DNA of 25,694 nt from a virus, in the IMG/VR virus record IMGVR_UViG_3300035184_000339, positions 1 to 25,694 of that record; one strand, 5' to 3'. This document shows positions 6,522 to 13,219 of the stretch, piece by piece. The position numbers were made by a program, and so were the translations under genes. The notes below the pieces were generated by a model, which saw nothing but the letters and a program-made list of their open reading frames with translations, was not told where the DNA came from and did not search any database. Each line of letters begins with the position of its first letter. The first letter of the stretch is position 1.

Positions 6522-6554
6522 AGTATTAGGTCTTTAGACCTTTTAATGAATACT
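6522..6554 (+). terminator. Weak hairpin terminator before the nuclease gene
   Basis: AGGTC-TTTA-GACCT (6528-6541) followed by TTT, with an outer AGTATT/AATACT pairing (6522-6527/6549-6554). The U-run is short, so termination may be partial and allow read-through into the gene at 6619. Confidence 0.4.
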
Positions 6555-6618
6555 AAAAAAAATATATATTATTATATTGTGTAAATAGATAGTAATGATA
6601 ACATAGAAATGGACAGAT

Positions 6619-7164
6619 ATGGCGAGTAAAAGTAAAACAAAAGGAAGTAGTTACGAAAGAGATGTATCTAAGTTTCTGAGTGAGAAATATAATGGGAGTT
6701 TTGTAAGAGTACCAAATTCCGGAGCGTATATCGGAGGTTCTAATTACCATCGTGCCCAGCATCTTAGTGAGGGCCAAGTTCGTTCTTTTAAAGGAGATAT
6801 TATTCCGCCTGATGAATGGAAGCATTTTAACTGTGAGTGTAAGAACTACGCAGACTTTACATTTCATCACTTCTTTATGAACAAACATATACCGATCTTA
6901 GAAGATTGGATTAGTCAGTGTTTGGATGTAGCAGAAGATGGGGATGTGAATATTATGTTTATCAAGATTACCCGTAAAGGGCAATTTGTATGTTATCCAG
7001 AGTATATGTTTCAAGCAGGGTTCACAACCACTAACTATACGATATATCAATCCGCCGACCATGGTAAATGGATATTTGCTGGATGGGACTCATTCTGGAA
7101 CAAAAACACAGACAAAATTAAAGATGCCTGTGTTAATGGATTTGATAGAAATAGTTTTTACTAA
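6619..7164 (+). CDS. PD-(D/E)XK nuclease, Holliday-junction-resolvase-like
   Basis: A 181-residue protein. The catalytic pattern of the PD-(D/E)XK superfamily is readable: an N-terminal helix with Glu13 (GSSYERDVSKFL), Asp60 in a KGD turn, then Glu73-Cys-Lys75 (CECKNY) on the next strand. The spacing fits archaeal-type resolvases and related single-domain nucleases. A likely role is cutting branched DNA before packaging or in recombination, or degrading host DNA. The true substrate cannot be read from sequence. An ATG at 6609 is in another frame, so 6619 is the start. Its ribosome site is weak (GGACAG). The gene converges with the small ORF at 7174 with a 9-base gap. Confidence 0.75.
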   Translation: MASKSKTKGSSYERDVSKFLSEKYNGSFVRVPNSGAYIGGSNYHRAQHLSEGQVRSFKGDIIPPDEWKHFNCECKNYADFTFHHFFMNKHIPILEDWISQCLDVAEDGDVNIMFIKITRKGQFVCYPEYMFQAGFTTTNYTIYQSADHGKWIFAGWDSFWNKNTDKIKDACVNGFDRNSFY

Positions 7165-7173
7165 TTCAGATAG

Positions 7174-7365
7174 TTACTTATCATCTTTGATCATATTTTT
7201 TGGTGCAGGTCTCCGAAATTTATACTTCATATCAGCCGCATCTGTGCCTAGTCCTGCCGGTATAACTTGTACTTTGCCACCTTTAGCAAGAAAATCTGCC
7301 ATGGCTTTATCTGCTATGGCTCTTTCTTTTTCCGACTTCGCTGTAGTTTGTCTCGTAATACTCAT
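7174..7365 (-). CDS. Small unknown phage protein (63 aa)
   Basis: A 63-residue basic protein. The N-terminal half is a charged helix (SEKERAIADKAMADFLAKGG) followed by a short beta-like KVQVIPAG segment. Proteins with this 'KAM.DFL.KGGKV..IP' pattern recur as small unannotated ORFs in marine T4-like phages and may bind nucleic acid, but no function is established. An AGGA ribosome site precedes the ATG at 7365. A near-consensus sigma-70 promoter with an overlapping GATAAATA box lies at 7402-7435, immediately downstream of a terminator, so the gene has its own transcript. It converges with the nuclease gene. Confidence 0.8.
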   Translation of the reverse strand: MSITRQTTAKSEKERAIADKAMADFLAKGGKVQVIPAGLGTDAADMKYKFRRPAPKNMIKDDK

Positions 7366-7401
7366 TTTAAAGATCCTAACTGTTAATGTTATGTAGTCAT
7401 A

Positions 7402-7435
7402 TATTTATCATAACACATATCTTCTTAGGTGTCAA
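7402..7435 (-). promoter_or_regulatory. Sigma-70 promoter with overlapping late-variant box
   Basis: Minus strand TTGACA (7435-7430), 17-base spacer, TATGAT (7412-7407). GATAAATA (7409-7402) overlaps the -10 box, so one site could serve host polymerase early and gp55-polymerase late. It begins immediately downstream of the terminator at 7440-7468 and serves the 63-aa ORF. Confidence 0.7.
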
Positions 7436-7439
7436 TGAA

Positions 7440-7468
7440 AAAACCCGACACTAGAAGTATCGGGTTTT
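7440..7468 (-). terminator. Strong intrinsic terminator
   Basis: AAAACCCGA (7440-7448) pairs perfectly with TCGGGTTTT (7460-7468). Inner ACT/AGT pairing closes the loop. Both strands end in a T-run, and on the minus strand the stem is followed by TTTTTT. It ends minus-strand transcripts from the 7587-12086 operon and from the small-RNA promoter at 7551. Confidence 0.85.
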
Positions 7469-7545
7469 ATTTCCACATGCTCTGTTGGAATAATAAGAAA
7501 GTAATTATCAGTTAGAGAGAATGGTAAATAACTTTCTTTCTTATA
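7440..7545 (-). ncRNA. Candidate ~105-nt small RNA
   Basis: A promoter (7551-7579) and a strong terminator (7440-7468) on the minus strand bracket about 100 bases with no ORF. The transcript could fold as a long hairpin: AAGAAAGT (near 7495) pairs with ACTTTCTT (near 7531). A small TTCC/GGAA stem follows, then the terminator. Target and function are unknown. It could alternatively be a leader whose terminator is conditional. Confidence 0.5.
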
Positions 7546-7550
7546 TACTT

Positions 7551-7579
7551 AATATATCATAAGAATGATACATTGTCAA
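7551..7579 (-). promoter_or_regulatory. Sigma-70 promoter for the candidate small RNA
   Basis: Minus strand TTGACA (7579-7574), 17-base spacer, TATATT (7556-7551). The -35 is perfect and the -10 matches 5/6. It lies just after the stop of the histone-like gene, and no ORF follows before the terminator at 7440-7468. Confidence 0.65.
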
Positions 7580-7586
7580 CCTTTAA

Positions 7587-7763
7587 TTACAACGCATTCT
7601 TCTTTTCTTGAATTTCTGCGCGGCGCATTTTTGTTAGTTTACCAATTTCACCAAGTGCTTTACGCGCACGTGCTGCTGCTGCTTTTACGCCTTTTTCTTC
7701 AAATGCGGTATGCTCTTTGACGTATGTTTCGACTTGTTCTAGAATTTGATCGTGATTTGTCAT
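7587..7763 (-). CDS. Histone H1-like (Hc1-type) small basic protein
   Basis: A 58-residue protein. An acidic first half (HDQILEQVETYVKEHTAFEE) is followed by a Lys/Arg/Ala-rich half (KAAAARARKALGEIGKLTKM, then RRAEIQEKKNAL). The 'KA.ARARKALGEI.KL.K.RRAEIQE' pattern matches histone-H1/Hc1-like proteins of T4-like marine phages and bacteria, which probably bind and compact DNA. The AGGAGA ribosome site before the ATG at 7763 lies in the short gap after gp46, so it is the last gene of the gp55-gp47-gp46 operon. Function is inferred from composition. Confidence 0.8.
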   Translation of the reverse strand: MTNHDQILEQVETYVKEHTAFEEKGVKAAAARARKALGEIGKLTKMRRAEIQEKKNAL

Positions 7764-7772
7764 AGTATTCTC

Positions 7773-9572
7773 CTAAATGACTGCTGTTTCAATTGCGATA
7801 CCGGGTTCTAGTATCTCTGCTTCTTGTGTGAACGTAGTGAACCCATTCTCTTTTACTACGTTCAATACATCACTTACTCTTCCTACTAGTTCATCACGGT
7901 GAGATACTAGGAACAATGAACGTCCACTTTCTCTTACCATCTTCTTTAGTACTGCAAGTGACGCTTCGACACCATTGGTGTCCATTCCACTATCTATAAG
8001 TTCATCAATGAATAATACATTGATTGTACTGTATAGTGATTCGAATATGTCACGAAATGCCCAAGATAGGCCCAAGATAAGTCTATTACGTTCACCACGT
8101 GATAGGTTATCAAAGTCTAAATCGCGACCTAACTCTGTAATCTCAACTGTTAAATCACTCTGAAAACGAACTTCGTGTGGAAGTCCCAATTTGTCTAGAT
8201 ATGATTCTAACCTGTTATTCAAGAAACTCAAGTTTTGGTCAATGATCTTCTTGCGAATAAAACTGTCTTTGTTAGTTAGTAGTTTCATTAAGAAGTCCTG
8301 ATGCTCACGGAAAGATATTAGCGTATTCATAGTAGAATAATCTATCTCTTCTAATGAACTATCACGCATTTCATTAATCTGATCTGCATATGGGTCCTCT
8401 GATTTTTTCTTTGTTTCTATCTGTTCAGACAATAAGTTAACCGAGTTTTGATGCTCATATGCATCCTGTAATGATTTGTATGATACTTTAGGTACAGTAC
8501 CTAAATCACCAATTACAGATATGATTGTAGAGTGTTCTTCTCGTTGTAGATCATTTGCAGTTATTTGTAACACTGCTTCTTTCTTCTGATCATTCTTGGC
8601 ATTAAGAATTTCTTCTTGCTTGCTATCATGCATATCTTGTCCACAAGCATAACACTTATGTTCTACTAGTAACGCAATCTCGTTTTCAAGCTTACTGATT
8701 ACTTTTTCTTGCTTTTTGTCATCAGTATCTATACTAGACAACCATCTATTTGCTTCGTTAACTTTAGCAAGATTTTCATTGTATTCAACCAGTAAAATTT
8801 GATTTTTAACTTCAACTTCAATATCAATATGTGATAATGAATCCAGTGCATTTTCTAAACTTGATAGATCAGTAGTATGCTTCTCTGTCCAGACTCGTTG
8901 TCTACGTTCAATATCTTTAATAGATTTCAAGATGCGCTCATTTGCATCCTGGATTGCTTTTAGACGATATTCTTCATCTTTGATCTGTTCCTTAGTCAAT
9001 TTAACTTCATCACGTAGACATTCAGCCTTACGAGATAGTTCCGTAATGCCCAATAGTTCTTCGATGATTTCACGTTGGTCACCTGCCCGCATACTTAAAA
9101 ACGGTTCAGTATACGTATTTAGTGCTACGATATGCTTAAACATAGAATGTGAGATACCAATAATGGAATCAACTTCAACCTGCGTTTGTCTCATTTCGCC
9201 TTGTGCTTCGTCTTCTACATCGTTTATGTCGATGCCGTCACGTTTTAATCTGAAAACATTAGGACTCCTACCACGTTCGATGCGATAGTCAGTTCCATTG
9301 TATTCGAAATCTACAGTGACTAGCATACCTTTGCCATTAGTCTTGTTGATTAGATTATTCTTTTTGATGTTGGTGAGCGCGTTGCCATATAAGCCATATG
9401 ACAGTGCATTGATAAGAGTTGTCTTACCAGTGCCATTACGGGACCCATCGCCACCTAAGTCTAGGTTACTACCTAATACAAGTGACAGTGAATCACGTTC
9501 TAAGTCTACTGCTTGCGTGACATTGCCGACACTCATGAAGTTACGGACAGTAATGTTTTTAATTTTAAGCAA
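7773..9572 (-). CDS. 46: gp46 recombination endonuclease, Rad50/SMC-like ATPase subunit
   Basis: A 599-residue protein (T4 gp46 has 560). With gp47 it forms the phage equivalent of Rad50-Mre11, resecting DNA ends for recombination-dependent replication and helping degrade host DNA. The Walker A motif is at residues 43-51 (GSRNGTGKT). Long coiled coils follow, broken by a zinc hook, Cys307-Tyr-Ala-Cys310. The C-terminal half has an ABC signature (LSRGERNRL), a Walker B motif (VLFIDELID) and a final switch-like SHRDEL. The start appears to be TTG at 9572, served by the AGAGAGG ribosome site inside the end of the preceding gene. The N-terminus LKIKNITVRNFMSVG is the normal family start, so a later ATG would truncate it. 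Confidence 0.95.
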   Translation of the reverse strand: MLKIKNITVRNFMSVGNVTQAVDLERDSLSLVLGSNLDLGGDGSRNGTGKTTLINALSYGLYGNALTNIKKNNLINKTNGKGMLVTVDFEYNGTDYRIERGRSPNVFRLKRDGIDINDVEDEAQGEMRQTQVEVDSIIGISHSMFKHIVALNTYTEPFLSMRAGDQREIIEELLGITELSRKAECLRDEVKLTKEQIKDEEYRLKAIQDANERILKSIKDIERRQRVWTEKHTTDLSSLENALDSLSHIDIEVEVKNQILLVEYNENLAKVNEANRWLSSIDTDDKKQEKVISKLENEIALLVEHKCYACGQDMHDSKQEEILNAKNDQKKEAVLQITANDLQREEHSTIISVIGDLGTVPKVSYKSLQDAYEHQNSVNLLSEQIETKKKSEDPYADQINEMRDSSLEEIDYSTMNTLISFREHQDFLMKLLTNKDSFIRKKIIDQNLSFLNNRLESYLDKLGLPHEVRFQSDLTVEITELGRDLDFDNLSRGERNRLILGLSWAFRDIFESLYSTINVLFIDELIDSGMDTNGVEASLAVLKKMVRESGRSLFLVSHRDELVGRVSDVLNVVKENGFTTFTQEAEILEPGIAIETAVI

Positions 9573-9579
9573 AAGTAAT

Positions 9580-10194
9580 CTACCTCTCTCTTGCGTATGT
9601 TCCAGCTTGAATTGGATCTAAACTGATCTCGTTTATATTAACATATTTTGGCTGACATAGCAACCATAAAATAACATCTGCAATATATTCTACATCAATT
9701 AGTTGTCTATCAGGATGTTTCTTCATCACATTTGGTGTAGTCAGACTGCCAGGTGATAATAATGTTGTCTTTATATTAGAACCTCCTATCGCCATATATG
9801 ATAAGTCTCGGTTATAATTTCTTAATGCTTTTTTCTCGGTTGGATAACGCCACGTCCGACCTTTTACTCCAGTATCTGCTGTACTTCCAATATGAATGAA
9901 TTGTGCGCTAACACCTGCATTCTGAATGGCGTTGTACATAGTCTCTGCTAGTAAAGTCTGTTGGAATTTCCACATAGCAGAATTATTGATGAATACATTA
10001 AATCCTTCATCGATAAAATATTGAGCTAGTCTTTCTTGTCCCGTAGTGTTATCTAGGCACCAATCGTTAGACCTAGAAACAGCGTGATAATCACAACCAT
10101 CCACACTATCAAAAAGATTGCAAATTTCTTTACAAAGTCCATAATCTCTGTTTCCTGTAATTAGAATCTTCTTTGGATTACTATTAAAGTCCAT
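9580..10194 (-). CDS. Short-chain dehydrogenase/reductase inserted between gp47 and gp46
   Basis: A 204-residue SDR-type Rossmann protein. Visible family marks are an N-terminal strand and nucleotide-binding turn (ILITGNRDYG, Thr13-Gly19), Asn70-Asn71 in the NNxA position, Ser104 (HIGSTAD), the catalytic pair Tyr117-xxx-Lys121 and the SPGSLTTP segment after it. It should bind NAD(P)H and oxidise or reduce a small molecule. Substrate is unknown; nucleotide-sugar or lipid precursors are typical for the family. The ATG at 10194 overlaps the gp47 stop by 11 bases. A TTG at 10206 is a less likely start. Neither has a strong ribosome site, so coupling to gp47 is likely. It is shorter than many SDRs. 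Confidence 0.8.
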   Translation of the reverse strand: MDFNSNPKKILITGNRDYGLCKEICNLFDSVDGCDYHAVSRSNDWCLDNTTGQERLAQYFIDEGFNVFINNSAMWKFQQTLLAETMYNAIQNAGVSAQFIHIGSTADTGVKGRTWRYPTEKKALRNYNRDLSYMAIGGSNIKTTLLSPGSLTTPNVMKKHPDRQLIDVEYIADVILWLLCQPKYVNINEISLDPIQAGTYARER

Positions 10195-11197
10195 TGTAAA
10201 TTTCAATCAATACGTTCTTATCGTAACTGCCATCAAGTGATGCTAGTTGAGATATAACAATCTGGTCGATAGTTTCAAAGTGAATTTCTGCACCTACATC
10301 TTCGGTGTGCTCTGACAACTTTACTGGTACTAGTGTGACATCACGCAATGCGTATGTTTCCACAAACGTATCTTTGATAAAGTTTGCCTCTTCATACGAA
10401 ATATCAATGTCTAGTGAAATCTTAATAGTAGACTTTGGTAATAAATATTTTTCTGGTGAATCTAATAGTTTAGATAACGGTATTGTCTTATACTTAGGCG
10501 CATCTTCCCATGAAAAGAATTCAGGTTCACCATCCCATTCTAAGAACATCCAACCACGATCATCATCCCATGCATCACTAAAGTTGTGTGGGAATGCATT
10601 GCCAGTATAGATAATGTTATCTTTAACTTGTCTTTGATGGAAGTGACCGGTGAATACATAGTCTTGGTGTGAGAACATCTCACGTTTCAGACCGCCATGA
10701 TCTGGCATTTCTACCATAGCATTTAGTTTGAATGTTGGAAGTTCAAAGTGACCAAACATATACTTAGATTTTATCTTAGGAACTTTCTTCCATTCGTCTC
10801 CTACTAGCCAACTGACTAGTGCAACATCGCCTATGATTGTAGTATCATCCACAACTGTGATGTTTTCAAATTCTTTAGCAAACTCTACAGAACTAACTTC
10901 ACGGCTTTCACGGTAAAACAAATCGTGGTTGCCTTTTAAAAAGTAAACATTATCAAACGCATCATTGAGTTTTCTTAAACACTCTATACTATACTTCATA
11001 GTTGAAATGTTCAAACTCGCACGATTGTGATGCCAATCACCTCCAAAGATACAGGTTTCGCAACCTTTCTCCTTTGCTTGAATTATAAACCAATCGACAA
11101 AATCACTACAATCTTTGTTGTGTTGTTGTGCATTGTTTCGCATTCCAAAATGAATGTCTGTGAAGAATGCTAAATTTTTGAATAGATTATCAGTCAT
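10184..11197 (-). CDS. 47: gp47 recombination endonuclease, Mre11-like phosphoesterase subunit
   Basis: A 337-residue protein, matching T4 gp47 (339). Metal-binding motifs of the Mre11/SbcD calcineurin-like family are in order: Asp14-Ile-His16 (FTDIHFG), GGDW with Asp54, GNHD at residues 89-92, GHFE with His150, and GHFHQ with His185 and His187. It is the nuclease partner of gp46. The frame is open upstream to 11242, but that part overlaps gp55. The ATG at 11197 gives the usual N-terminus (MTDNLFKNLAFFTDIH) and an 8-base overlap with the gp55 stop, typical of translational coupling. Confidence 0.95.
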   Translation of the reverse strand: MTDNLFKNLAFFTDIHFGMRNNAQQHNKDCSDFVDWFIIQAKEKGCETCIFGGDWHHNRASLNISTMKYSIECLRKLNDAFDNVYFLKGNHDLFYRESREVSSVEFAKEFENITVVDDTTIIGDVALVSWLVGDEWKKVPKIKSKYMFGHFELPTFKLNAMVEMPDHGGLKREMFSHQDYVFTGHFHQRQVKDNIIYTGNAFPHNFSDAWDDDRGWMFLEWDGEPEFFSWEDAPKYKTIPLSKLLDSPEKYLLPKSTIKISLDIDISYEEANFIKDTFVETYALRDVTLVPVKLSEHTEDVGAEIHFETIDQIVISQLASLDGSYDKNVLIEIYNGL

Positions 11198-12086
11198 TAT
11201 CTGCGTAAATCTCTTTGATTGTTTCAGTTGGGATTTGTTCATCAGTGATGTTAGATTTGATAACTTTCTTCCACCGCTCTTGTGATTTCATTTCGTGCTC
11301 TAACTGACGTGTCCAACTCGGAGCTTGTCCTGCTTTTTCAAGTAGATCATCACGAATGCCTTGATTTTTCTTTTCGATATTCAAAACACGTGTGAACGAA
11401 TTATTAACCGCCGCAGTATAGTATGCGAATGGGTTGTCTGACTTAGCTTCATTAAACTGTAGGCCAATTTGTGCCAATTGTAGAAGTGCTTGTCCGCGCA
11501 TTTCATCAATATATGTATATCCACGCCAGTTGCCACGCTGTGAATAACGCTCAACTAGTTTGATATACATATTTGCCAATGTTGCAGTGATTTTACCATG
11601 TATCAAATCAAATTCTTTTGTTTTGGGATTGAAGTGCGAGATTGCAACTTCTGCAATTTCGCCATTTCGTAGAATGTATTGCTTGAATGGTGGAAATGGA
11701 AGTTTTACCTTATGGTCAGCAACTGTCTTTGGATTTGCTTTACGTCCAGGCTCGTCTGGAATATGCTCAAATGTCATTACTCGAAATACAAGTTCTTCTT
11801 CACGGAATGATTCTATATCAACTGCAAAGTGAACTTGCTTCAACTTCTTATCAGTGTTAAGATCCCATGCTGCTTTTTGGATACGATCTGCTCGACTTTG
11901 ACGTGCGACACCTTCTAGACTACGAATTTCTTCTTGTAGGTCTAGTTCTCCGGCGACATTATCGATAATCACGTCATATTGATGGTGTAGTTCGCGATTT
12001 TCAAACCAACTGTAGTTAGATTTTGATATATGAATTTCTTTTAGCATATCTCTGTTGTTTAAGTAATTTTGACCTCGTCGAGCCAT
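11190..12086 (-). CDS. 55: gp55 late-transcription sigma factor with a large internal insertion
   Basis: A 298-residue protein, against 185 for T4 gp55. The N-terminal NYLNNRDMLKEI (residues 7-18) corresponds to the T4 start region (NYVNNKELL). Residues ~171-245 form the sigma region-2-like core: NMYIKLVERYSQRGNWRGYT, then DEMRGQALLQLAQIGLQF, then a NPFAYYTAAVNNSFTRVL helix. Between them lie about 125 residues with no T4 counterpart, including a beta-rich stretch (residues 85-165). gp55 joins host RNA polymerase core, with gp33 and the sliding clamp in T4, and recognises TATAAATA late promoters, several of which are in this window. It is the first gene of the gp55-gp47-SDR-gp46 operon behind a perfect sigma-70 promoter. 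Ribosome site AGGAGA. Confidence 0.9.
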   Translation of the reverse strand: MARRGQNYLNNRDMLKEIHISKSNYSWFENRELHHQYDVIIDNVAGELDLQEEIRSLEGVARQSRADRIQKAAWDLNTDKKLKQVHFAVDIESFREEELVFRVMTFEHIPDEPGRKANPKTVADHKVKLPFPPFKQYILRNGEIAEVAISHFNPKTKEFDLIHGKITATLANMYIKLVERYSQRGNWRGYTYIDEMRGQALLQLAQIGLQFNEAKSDNPFAYYTAAVNNSFTRVLNIEKKNQGIRDDLLEKAGQAPSWTRQLEHEMKSQERWKKVIKSNITDEQIPTETIKEIYADND

Positions 12087-12112
12087 GAGTAATTCTCCTA
12101 ATTATTAATACC

Positions 12113-12141
12113 ATTATACATCATATAATTTAACTTGTCAA
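12113..12141 (-). promoter_or_regulatory. Perfect-consensus sigma-70 promoter of the gp55-gp47-gp46 operon
   Basis: Minus strand TTGACA (12141-12136), 17-base spacer, TATAAT (12118-12113), about 27 bases before the gp55 ATG. All box bases match consensus. This fits early expression by host polymerase of the late sigma factor and recombination genes. Confidence 0.85.
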
Positions 12142-12163
12142 CCTTAAAATTTAAAATTTGATT

Positions 12164-12215
12164 CTTGTCAAGTATTATTTTTCAAATATACGTAGTTTAT
12201 AACAAGATAAATACT
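12164..12215 (+). promoter_or_regulatory. Late-promoter module, copy 1 (before gp48-like gene)
   Basis: A ~52-bp module almost identical to 21753-21803. In order it holds the palindrome CTTG-T-CAAG, an identical 19-base core (CAAATATACGTAGTTTATA) and AGATAAATACT containing the late-variant box GATAAATA at 12206-12213. A ribosome site (TTAGGAGAA) and the ATG at 12242 follow. It drives the tail and baseplate block. Confidence 0.75.
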
Positions 12216-12241
12216 GTTAACGATTTAGGAGAACGCAACAA

Positions 12242-12934
12242 ATGCCTTATAACCCATACACCGATAGACAACCAGTGTACATCACTGATCCTAGTGGACG
12301 ACTTACCGCAAGTGGGATACAAACGTTTAATTTTCCGTATACTCCTACTGTTTCTAGTATCATTAACACAAACTATTCTAGTGCAGCAACAACTCACTCC
12401 AATTACCAACAAGCGTTCTTTGAATCTGCGGCAAATGCAAGTTTTACGGTGACTGCTCCTATTTTAATTGAGAATCAAGCTCAGGGCAGGCATATACTAA
12501 AAGCTTTGAATTTCTTTCGTGGGTCAATGAAGATGCGCTTTGGCAAAGAAGATGACCAACGAGGTCTCCCGCCCCCAGTTCTACGATTTTTTGCACATGG
12601 GGTACATACAAATGTGCCAGTGTTGATTACAGATTTTACTTATAACTTAGATTCTGATGTTTCATATATTGAGATAGATGATGAACCCGCATTTGATACT
12701 CCTCCTCCTCTATTTGGTGGCATGGGATCGTCATCTGCGTCTGGTGGGTCTGACCCAGCAGAACAAGAAAAACCTACTCCGAGTCGCAACGAATCTTCTA
12801 TGAAAACTAGATTACCAGTTAGTGGGATGTTTGTTATGAGTTTGATAACAACGTATTCTCCTAAAAGTGTACGAGAAAACTTCACACTTGACAAATATCT
12901 CAAGGGCGAATTGAAAGGACAGGGATATGTATAA
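12242..12934 (+). CDS. gp48/gp54-type baseplate tail-tube cap or initiator protein
   Basis: A 230-residue protein. The order of segments resembles T4 gp48: a loop-rich N-terminus with FNFPYTPTVSS, an APILIENQAQGRHILKALNF helix followed by FFRG, a proline-rich LPPPVLRFFAHG stretch, a beta segment (VLITDFTYNLDSDVSYIEID), a low-complexity Ser/Gly/Pro linker (about residues 158-185) and a C-terminal SGMFVMSLITTYSPKS segment. T4 gp48 has 364 residues, so this is a reduced version and gp54 cannot be excluded. Such proteins cap the hub and start tail-tube polymerisation. It is the first gene after the late-promoter module and overlaps the next gene by 8 bases. Confidence 0.65.
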   Translation: MPYNPYTDRQPVYITDPSGRLTASGIQTFNFPYTPTVSSIINTNYSSAATTHSNYQQAFFESAANASFTVTAPILIENQAQGRHILKALNFFRGSMKMRFGKEDDQRGLPPPVLRFFAHGVHTNVPVLITDFTYNLDSDVSYIEIDDEPAFDTPPPLFGGMGSSSASGGSDPAEQEKPTPSRNESSMKTRLPVSGMFVMSLITTYSPKSVRENFTLDKYLKGELKGQGYV

Positions 12935-13217
12935 CAGTAAATCACCCTGGAGTAATACTCCTATACTATATAATAAAATATTAGATATTCAAAAGCGTAG
13001 ATTTCTGACAAAAGACCCGATGGACATGGAATATATTATACCACAAAGACTTGACCGTAGACCTGATCTGTTCAGTTACGAGCAATACGGCACATCTAAG
13101 TACTGGTGGATATTCTCACAGCGTAACCCAGATATTATACAAGATCCAATAAACGATTTCAAAGCTGGTACAATGATTAGAGTTCCTAGTAAAAATAATA
13201 TCGAAAGAATGGGATAA
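12927..13217 (+). CDS. 53: gp53-like baseplate wedge protein
   Basis: A 96-residue protein. The pattern 'R.DP.D.EYIIPQR...RPDLFSYEQYGTSKYWWIF..RNPD...DPI.DF..GT.I.VP' is the hallmark of T4 gp53-like wedge proteins with a LysM-like fold, where the YGT..WWIF segment is the most conserved part. T4 gp53 is about twice as long, so only the core domain is present. gp53 locks wedges around the hub. It overlaps the upstream gene by 8 bases and is followed within 3 bases by the hub gene, indicating one operon. Confidence 0.8.
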   Translation: MYNSKSPWSNTPILYNKILDIQKRRFLTKDPMDMEYIIPQRLDRRPDLFSYEQYGTSKYWWIFSQRNPDIIQDPINDFKAGTMIRVPSKNNIERMG

Positions 13218-13219
13218 CA

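Larger units (their letters stand above)
5884..6554 (+). ncRNA. Candidate large structured noncoding RNA (no known family recognised)
   Basis: About 780 bases between 5841 and 6618 hold no convincing gene. The central part (about 5960-6420) is visibly less AT-rich than the flanks and is full of self-complementary segments. Examples are AAATGCT/AGCATTT (5964-5970/6029-6035) enclosing AGTTGG/CCAACT (5997-6002/6007-6012), AAGATG/CATCTT (6037-6042/6078-6083) enclosing GTAGGGA/TTCCTAC with a TGAA loop (6060-6077), and GGTCA/TGACC (6137-6150). Others are GTGCT/AGCAC (6161-6174), GATAG/CTATC (6183-6203), TACAAT/ATTGTA (6209-6238), ACAGAT/ATCTGT (6344-6359) and an 11-bp stem with a GNRA loop GCAA (6373-6398). 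A promoter-like sequence lies upstream and a weak hairpin stop downstream. Strand is inferred from the GNRA loop and the promoter. Boundaries are approximate, and GOLLD- or ROOL-type ornate phage RNAs are possible comparisons. Confidence 0.5.

Noticed and set aside
7557-7573. Reading the promoter at 7551-7579 as the promoter of the 63-aa ORF
   Set aside because: A strong terminator at 7440-7468 lies between them, and another near-consensus promoter sits directly before that ORF.
11197-11242. A longer N-terminus for gp47
   Set aside because: The extra 15 residues lie inside the end of gp55 and do not fit the family; the ATG at 11197 gives the normal start.
12166-12171. A second TTGACA on the minus strand as a -35 box for gp55
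   Set aside because: No -10-like hexamer occurs 15-19 bases downstream; it belongs to the CTTG-T-CAAG palindrome of the repeated module.
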